A stretch of 64,000 nt of DNA from an uncultured Bacteroidales bacterium (lineage in GTDB: Bacteria > Bacteroidota > Bacteroidia > Bacteroidales > Paludibacteraceae), in the NCBI GenBank assembly GCA_902778935.1, contig CACYZT010000001.1, positions 1 through 64,000 on the forward strand, in the 5' to 3' direction. The notes under the pieces were generated by a model. It was not told the origin of the DNA and searched no databases. It saw only the letters and a program-made list of their open reading frames with translations. This document shows, piece after piece, positions 60,085-64,000 of this stretch (its first letter is position 1; every line of letters begins with the position of its first letter). Made by a program: the position numbers and the translations under genes.

Positions 60085-60411
60085 GTGGGAGCTTTGTTTT
60101 TAGCCATATCACTTTCGATGCTCGCCAACTTATATCCCTTAGGCGGCAACCCGCAGGTTATCGAGCAGAACGGAGGTTATGAGAAAATCGCCGTGACGGA
60201 CAGCGCCACATTGGAGGTATATGAGGGTTCGGACTCTATCTTCGTAGTAATGACCGTTTGTGCGCCGCAATGTTCTTCCTGCGCGCGCGTATATAATAAG
60301 GAGTGGCAACTTCTTCAGACGCTCACTCCACCCTTCTCTTCTATTTTCCCGCTCGCAACCATCGAGAACGGACGTATCGTTTGGAAAGACAACGATACGT
60401 GGGAGTACTAA
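60085..60411 (+). CDS. Small exported Cys-containing protein, function unknown
   Basis: 108 aa with GTG at 60085 giving a hydrophobic N-terminus (GALFLAISLSMLANLYPL) that could be a signal peptide. A CAPQCSSCARVYN motif in the middle might bind metal or form disulphides; the context VVMTVCAPQCSSC resembles a thioredoxin-like strand without the canonical CxxC helix. No family recognised. 13 nt after ispF. Confidence 0.55.
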   Translation: MGALFLAISLSMLANLYPLGGNPQVIEQNGGYEKIAVTDSATLEVYEGSDSIFVVMTVCAPQCSSCARVYNKEWQLLQTLTPPFSSIFPLATIENGRIVWKDNDTWEY

Positions 60412-60412
60412 T

Positions 60413-60442
60413 CGATTTACGATTTGACGATTTACGATTTGA
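60413..60442. repeat. 15-bp (7+8) array CGATTTA/CGATTTGA at the aroK 3' end
   Basis: CGATTTA, CGATTTGA, CGATTTA, CGATTTGA: alternating 7 and 8 bp. On the minus strand it encodes the last aroK residues and the stop codon. Confidence 0.85.
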
Positions 60443-60971
60443 GAAATTGATACAACTCTTCGGCGATGCGTTCGTCGGAGTTTTCGTCGCATATATCCAC
60501 GTCCAGCACATGATTGGCCATGGCGTAGAAAGGTTCACGCGCTTCGAGTTGGGGAGCGATGAAAGCGAGCAGTTCTTCCTCGGTACGTCCCTGCAGCACA
60601 GGGCGTTCGCTTAAATCCGTGAGACTGAGGCGCTTGGCGAGATGCTCGGGTTTCCAACGGATATAAATACTGGTACCGAGTTCGCGCAGGCACTCCATGT
60701 TATCTTCCCAACAGGGGTAACCGCCGCCGGTAGCATAAATAACTTTCTCGTACGGCACTTCGTCCGCGAGGTCCTCAAGCACATATTTCTCTTTCTTGCG
60801 GAACTCCTCCAATCCGTAGGTGCGGATATAATCGGCTGTAGAGAGGCCGTGTATCTGCTCAAACGCATCGTCCAGATCAACGAAATGCCAGCCAAGTTTC
60901 TCGGCTAACAGGCGTCCGGCTGTGGTTTTGCCGGCTCCCATATATCCTACCAGGTAGATTGGAAGTTGCAT
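60432..60971 (-). CDS. aroK: Shikimate kinase
   Basis: Shikimate to shikimate 3-phosphate in aromatic amino acid synthesis. 179 aa. P-loop GYMGAGKTT (residues 9-17), shikimate site VDLDDAFE and EEFRKKE, and YATGGGYPC. The last residues FLKS and the stop are encoded within a CGATTTA/CGATTTGA repeat. Confidence 0.96.
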   Translation of the reverse strand: MQLPIYLVGYMGAGKTTAGRLLAEKLGWHFVDLDDAFEQIHGLSTADYIRTYGLEEFRKKEKYVLEDLADEVPYEKVIYATGGGYPCWEDNMECLRELGTSIYIRWKPEHLAKRLSLTDLSERPVLQGRTEEELLAFIAPQLEAREPFYAMANHVLDVDICDENSDERIAEELYQFLKS

Positions 60972-60977
60972 AGTTTT

Positions 60978-61001
60978 GGGGGTTAGGGGATTAGGGAGTT
61001 A
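60978..61001. repeat. 8-bp array (GGGGGTTA) between sufE and aroK
   Basis: GGGGGTTA, GGGGATTA, GGGAGTTA in register. The last unit contains the sufE stop codon. Same unit family as inside the kinase (17155-17191). Confidence 0.85.
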
Positions 61002-61418
61002 GGAGTTGTAGGCCAGTGCGTAGAGGCGGAGCTGCTTGAGCATAGCTACGACGCCGTTGCTGCGAGTGGGACTGAGGTGTTCCTGCAGGCCTATGCGCTC
61101 GATGAAATAGAGTTCGGTCTCAAGGATTTCCTTGGGCGTACTGCCGCTCAGCACGTAGAGGAGCATGGCAACGATACCTTTGACCAAGAGTGCTTCGGAG
61201 TCGCCGTTGAACCATAGTTTGCCATCCTCGTATTTGCAGCTGAACCACACTGTCGATTGGCATCCGTCAATCTTGTTCTGCTCGGTCTTTTCGGACTCGG
61301 GCATGGGGTTTTTCTGCAGTTCTTTGGCATAATCGACGATGAGTTGGTACCGGTCCATCCAATCGTCAAAGGCCTCAAACTCTTCGATTATCTCGTCTTG
61401 TCGCTCGTTAATGGTCAT
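60999..61418 (-). CDS. sufE: Fe-S cluster sulfur-transfer protein SufE
   Basis: Accepts persulfide sulfur from SufS for Fe-S assembly. 139 aa. Cys53 in IDGCQSTVWF is the sulfur-carrying residue, with the family pattern before it (PESEKTEQNKI). In the operon with ftsE and aroK. The final Ser/stop lie in a GGGGTTA-type repeat. Confidence 0.95.
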   Translation of the reverse strand: MTINERQDEIIEEFEAFDDWMDRYQLIVDYAKELQKNPMPESEKTEQNKIDGCQSTVWFSCKYEDGKLWFNGDSEALLVKGIVAMLLYVLSGSTPKEILETELYFIERIGLQEHLSPTRSNGVVAMLKQLRLYALAYNS

Positions 61419-61430
61419 ATTCGGCTGGCT

Positions 61431-62099
61431 TTAACTATTGGCGTTTAGCTCTCCGTTGGCGAAGAGCCATTTCTTTCCGGGGAACTGTTCCGGCCATTGG
61501 AGGTTATGCGTGGACATGAGGACAGTGATACCTGCCTGACTGATGGCGTACAGCAGTTCCATGATTTCCCGTCCTGTCTCTGCGTCCAGGTTGCCTGTCG
61601 GCTCGTCGGCAAGAATCATCTCCGGCGTGTTGAGCAAGGCCCGCGCGATGACGACACGTTGCTGCTCACCTCCGGACAGTTCGTACGGTTTCTTGTACGC
61701 TTTGGTATCCATGCCCACCTGCTCGAGCACTTCGTGTACATGTGCCTGCATGAGTGCTTTGTCTTTCCAACCGGTAGCACGAAGGACGAACAGGAGGTTC
61801 TCCTCCACCGAGCGGTCGGTCAGCAGTTTGTAGTCCTGGAAGATGATGCCCAGACGTCGGCGCAGGTAAGGGAGCTGACGGCGTTTGATAGTGCGCATGT
61901 CGTAGTCGAGCACACTGGCTTCGCCGGACAGAACGGGCAAAGCGCCGTAGAACGTCTTCATCAGCGACGACTTGCCGCTACCAACCTTGCCCAGCAGATA
62001 AATCATCTCACCACCCTGCACGGATATGTTCACATCGTGCAGGACGATTTGGTCGGCTTGGTGTATCTCGACGTTCTTATAGACGATTAGCTCATTCAT
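61431..62099 (-). CDS. ftsE: Cell division ATP-binding protein FtsE
   Basis: ABC ATPase of the FtsEX complex that activates peptidoglycan hydrolysis at the septum. About 222 aa from [14 protein letters not shown] (62099), overlapping the DUF349 gene by eight bases; the longer frame from 62171 only reads that gene. Walker [13 protein letters not shown], signature [16 protein letters not shown], Walker [13 protein letters not shown]. FtsX is not adjacent. Confidence 0.95.
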   Translation of the reverse strand: MNELIVYKNVEIHQADQIVLHDVNISVQGGEMIYLLGKVGSGKSSLMKTFYGALPVLSGEASVLDYDMRTIKRRQLPYLRRRLGIIFQDYKLLTDRSVEENLLFVLRATGWKDKALMQAHVHEVLEQVGMDTKAYKKPYELSGGEQQRVVIARALLNTPEMILADEPTGNLDAETGREIMELLYAISQAGITVLMSTHNLQWPEQFPGKKWLFANGELNANS

Positions 62100-63561
62100 C
62101 CTCGGCATCCAGTTTAGCTTGCAGCTCGTCGAGTTGCTTCTTGAGGTCGTTGATTTTCTTCTGCATGTCATCGACGAGCTTGTTGGCTGTCTTGGACTTG
62201 GCGGTGAAGAAAAGGATATTGTTCTCCGCTGTCTTTATCTCCTGCTGCAGTCGGTCACGCATCCGACGCATGCCCTCTGCTCCTTGGCTGGCAGCGGCAC
62301 GAACGGCTTTGGCTGCTCGCTCGCCTTTGGCTTTCTGACGTTCACCTTTGATAGCCTCTCGCTTGGCGTTAAAGAAGGTGTCGCACGCCTCGGAGAACTG
62401 TTTCCAGAGCTCATCCGAATACTTACGCGCCACGGTTCCGACGGTCTTCCACTCTGCCTGCAGAGCCTGCACTTTCTCCGTAGCCTCATCCCATTGCTCT
62501 TTGGTCCAGTCGCCGTTAGCCCAGTCGCTTTTCGCTATCTCGAGAGCCTGCTCGACGAGCGAACGTTTGTGCTTGAGGTTCGAAGAGAAGGTATCGCGTA
62601 ACTCCTTGAAATACTCGGTTTTAGTATGGAAGAACCGGTCGCACTCTGCGCGGTAAGCATCATAGATAGACTGGTTGAATTTCTTCGGGGCGAAGCCGAT
62701 GGTACGCCATTCGTTCTGCATCTCTTGCACTTTGGCGGTCATCTCGTCCCATTTCTTGGTCGTGAGCGGTTCGCCGTTGACGATGGGTTCGTTGAGCGCT
62801 TTGAGGCGGTCCACGATGGCTTGCTTGCGCTCGAGGTTCTCGTGCTCTTTGGCGTGGAGGGCATCGAAATAAGCCTGGTGCTTCTTGTTGATGACGGTAG
62901 AAGCGGCTTTGAAGCGGTCCCAGAGCTGTTCGCGCAAGTCACGCGCTATCGGTCCTATCTCCGCCCATTCCTCGTGCAACTGCTGGAGAGCACGTGACGC
63001 CTCAACGATATTATCGTTATTCTGCAAGCGCTCGGCGGCTTCGCACAAGAGCGTTTTGAGCTCGAGGTTCTTCTTGAAATCCAGGTCGCGCAACTCGATG
63101 TTTATCTTCACCAGGTCGTAGAACTGCTCCTGGTACTGCTGGTATGCTTTGCGAAGCGCCTGCAGTTCGGTTGCCGGCACAGCACCGATGGTCTTCCACT
63201 CAGCCTGCAAGTCACGCATTTTCTGCAAGTTATCCATCACTCCGTCAGCGTCTGCGCCCTCAACGAGTGCCTTCATCTGCTCGAGAATAGCTTTCTTGCG
63301 GGACAAGTTCTCCGCCTGCTCTTTGGCTTCAACAGCTGACACTTCGGCACGCTTTGCCTTGTACTGAGCCAACAGTTCTTTGAACTGCTCTTCCTCTTCA
63401 TGCATCACCTGTGCCACCTCTTCGAGGGCCTCTTGCGCCTCCTCGTTATAGGACGCATAGAACTGCGTTTTGAGGTGATCTACTTGTTCTTTCACAGCCG
63501 TGACGTCCTGCTCGAGCAACTGCTTGAGTTCGTCAATAATCTCTTTTCTTGTGCTTGCCAT
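62092..63561 (-). CDS. DUF349-repeat coiled-coil protein
   Basis: About 489 aa. Several DUF349 repeats of ~70 residues, each with a W near its middle (e.g. AEWKTIGAVPATELQALRKA, EWAEIGPIARDLREQLWDRF, EWRTIGFAPKKFNQSIYDAY), then a C-terminal coiled coil. Helical and cytoplasmic; function not established. Start MASTRKEIIDEL at 63561; the frame from 63651 crosses the promoter. First gene of the operon with ftsE-sufE-aroK. Confidence 0.9.
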   Translation of the reverse strand: MASTRKEIIDELKQLLEQDVTAVKEQVDHLKTQFYASYNEEAQEALEEVAQVMHEEEEQFKELLAQYKAKRAEVSAVEAKEQAENLSRKKAILEQMKALVEGADADGVMDNLQKMRDLQAEWKTIGAVPATELQALRKAYQQYQEQFYDLVKINIELRDLDFKKNLELKTLLCEAAERLQNNDNIVEASRALQQLHEEWAEIGPIARDLREQLWDRFKAASTVINKKHQAYFDALHAKEHENLERKQAIVDRLKALNEPIVNGEPLTTKKWDEMTAKVQEMQNEWRTIGFAPKKFNQSIYDAYRAECDRFFHTKTEYFKELRDTFSSNLKHKRSLVEQALEIAKSDWANGDWTKEQWDEATEKVQALQAEWKTVGTVARKYSDELWKQFSEACDTFFNAKREAIKGERQKAKGERAAKAVRAAASQGAEGMRRMRDRLQQEIKTAENNILFFTAKSKTANKLVDDMQKKINDLKKQLDELQAKLDAEDE

Positions 63562-63587
63562 TGGTTTATTCGAATAAAATGCGGGTA

Positions 63588-63618
63588 CAAAGGTACTGCT
63601 TTTTTTTGATATATGCAA
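63588..63618 (-). promoter_or_regulatory. Promoter of the DUF349-ftsE-sufE-aroK operon
   Basis: TTGC at 63618-63615 and TACCTTTG at 63595-63588; leader about 20 nt. It is divergent from the next promoter, 18 nt away. Confidence 0.88.
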
Positions 63619-63636
63619 ATTTTTATCGTTTTTTCC

Positions 63637-63667
63637 TTGTGTATATCGCAAATTTGTTGTACCTTTG
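63637..63667 (+). promoter_or_regulatory. Promoter of the DUF1016 gene
   Basis: TTGT at 63637-63640 and TACCTTTG at 63660-63667, canonical spacing; leader about 25 nt. Confidence 0.88.
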
Positions 63668-63697
63668 CAGCGAATTTTGTTTTAGTACAAAACTAAC

Positions 63698-63994
63698 ATG
63701 AGTAATCTTATTCATATTAGCAAGGAGTATCGACTGTGGATTCAGTCGTTAAGCCAGCGTTTCCGCCGAAGTCAGATCAAAGCATCGGTGAAAGTAAATC
63801 AAGAGATGCTACGTTATTATTGGGACTTAGGACGCGACATAGTAGCACGCGATGCGGAGAATGTATATGGACATGGGTTCTATGCAAATATTAGTCAAGA
63901 CTTGCGCAATGCGATTCCCAATACGGAAGGTTTTTCGGAAACATCTATCCGTTACGCAAAACGGTTCTATGAACTTTATTTTCAGCTAATTTAG
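63698..63994 (+). CDS. YhcG/DUF1016-type nuclease, N-terminal part only (possibly broken)
   Basis: 98 aa matching the N-terminal helical domain of YhcG (DUF1016_N) proteins: SVKVNQEMLRYYWDLGRDIV, YGHGFYANISQDLRN and FSETSIRYAKRFYELY. Complete proteins of the family are about 330-360 aa with a C-terminal PD-(D/E)XK nuclease. Here the frame stops six bases before the window edge, so the gene may be frameshifted, truncated, or a stand-alone domain. The gene has a good promoter of its own. Confidence 0.75.
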   Translation: MSNLIHISKEYRLWIQSLSQRFRRSQIKASVKVNQEMLRYYWDLGRDIVARDAENVYGHGFYANISQDLRNAIPNTEGFSETSIRYAKRFYELYFQLI

Positions 63995-64000
63995 AAATCT

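Noticed and set aside
1-64000. tRNA genes
   Set aside because: No cloverleaf with TTC-loop and acceptor pairing was recognised in the intergenic regions by eye; a tRNA scan would settle this.

Overview
The window comes from a Bacteroidales (Bacteroidota) chromosome. Evidence: the 5' end of a 16S rRNA gene at the left edge has the Bacteroidales form; almost every promoter is of the Bacteroidota type (TTG, 20 nt, TAnnTTTG); and the proteins are typical of the group, including type IX secretion PorU and PorV, a T9SS cargo tail, DUF3078 outer-membrane proteins, a BspA-like LRR surface protein and a large SecA with a zinc tail. No tRNA, phage, IS element or CRISPR array was found. Most of the window is core genome. 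Two accessory islands look more AT-rich by eye: 19.7-21.2 kb and 33.4-36.8 kb.

Layout. 1-0.07 kb: 5' end of 16S rRNA (minus), with its promoter. 0.5-5.6 kb (minus): pfkA, SprT-like protease, small conserved protein, membrane protein, dnaK. 5.8-13.3 kb (minus): probable operon gdhA-kbl-tdh-M16 protease-era (threonine/glutamate catabolism). 13.5-18.9 kb (minus): outer-membrane barrel protein, then an NtrY-like histidine kinase overlapping an AraC regulator. 19.0-21.7 kb: accessory island with an orphan LHH-type HNH nuclease, a 75-aa protein, a 46-aa zinc ribbon and a DUF697-like membrane protein, with three candidate structured RNAs around it. 21.8-26.7 kb: CcdA/ArsG-like transporter, trmN6, rny, zapA, coiled-coil partner, DUF3078 porin-like protein. 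27.1-32.7 kb (plus): T9SS cargo with two Big_2 domains, translationally coupled to queF-queC-queD-queE. 33.4-36.8 kb: LRR surface protein, small protein, and an ORF6N/RhuM gene framed by 40-bp direct repeats. 36.9-40.1 kb (minus): pdxJ-exbB-exbD-tonB-DJ-1. 40.9-44.3 kb (plus): nadK-lgt-fmt-HD. 44.3-48.8 kb (minus): secA-DUF3078. 49.3-60.4 kb (plus): lptD, slyD, der, FAH-like, porU, porV, ispF, small Cys protein. 60.4-63.6 kb (minus): DUF349-ftsE-sufE-aroK. Right edge: start of a YhcG/DUF1016 nuclease gene.

The most unusual content lies between the genes. (1) Seven arrays with an exact 11-bp period, related to CAGTCAACCGA. Four lie just downstream of promoters, and two belong to duplicated promoter-array-hairpin units that drive no recognisable gene. 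(2) At least 17 arrays of 7-8-bp units fill the short gaps inside operons and extend in frame into five conserved enzymes or receptors, or supply stop codons. (3) A 16-20-bp GACCG hairpin family occurs in gaps and once in frame inside era. (4) A single-gene cassette is flanked by 40-bp direct repeats. These are the candidates for undescribed biology.
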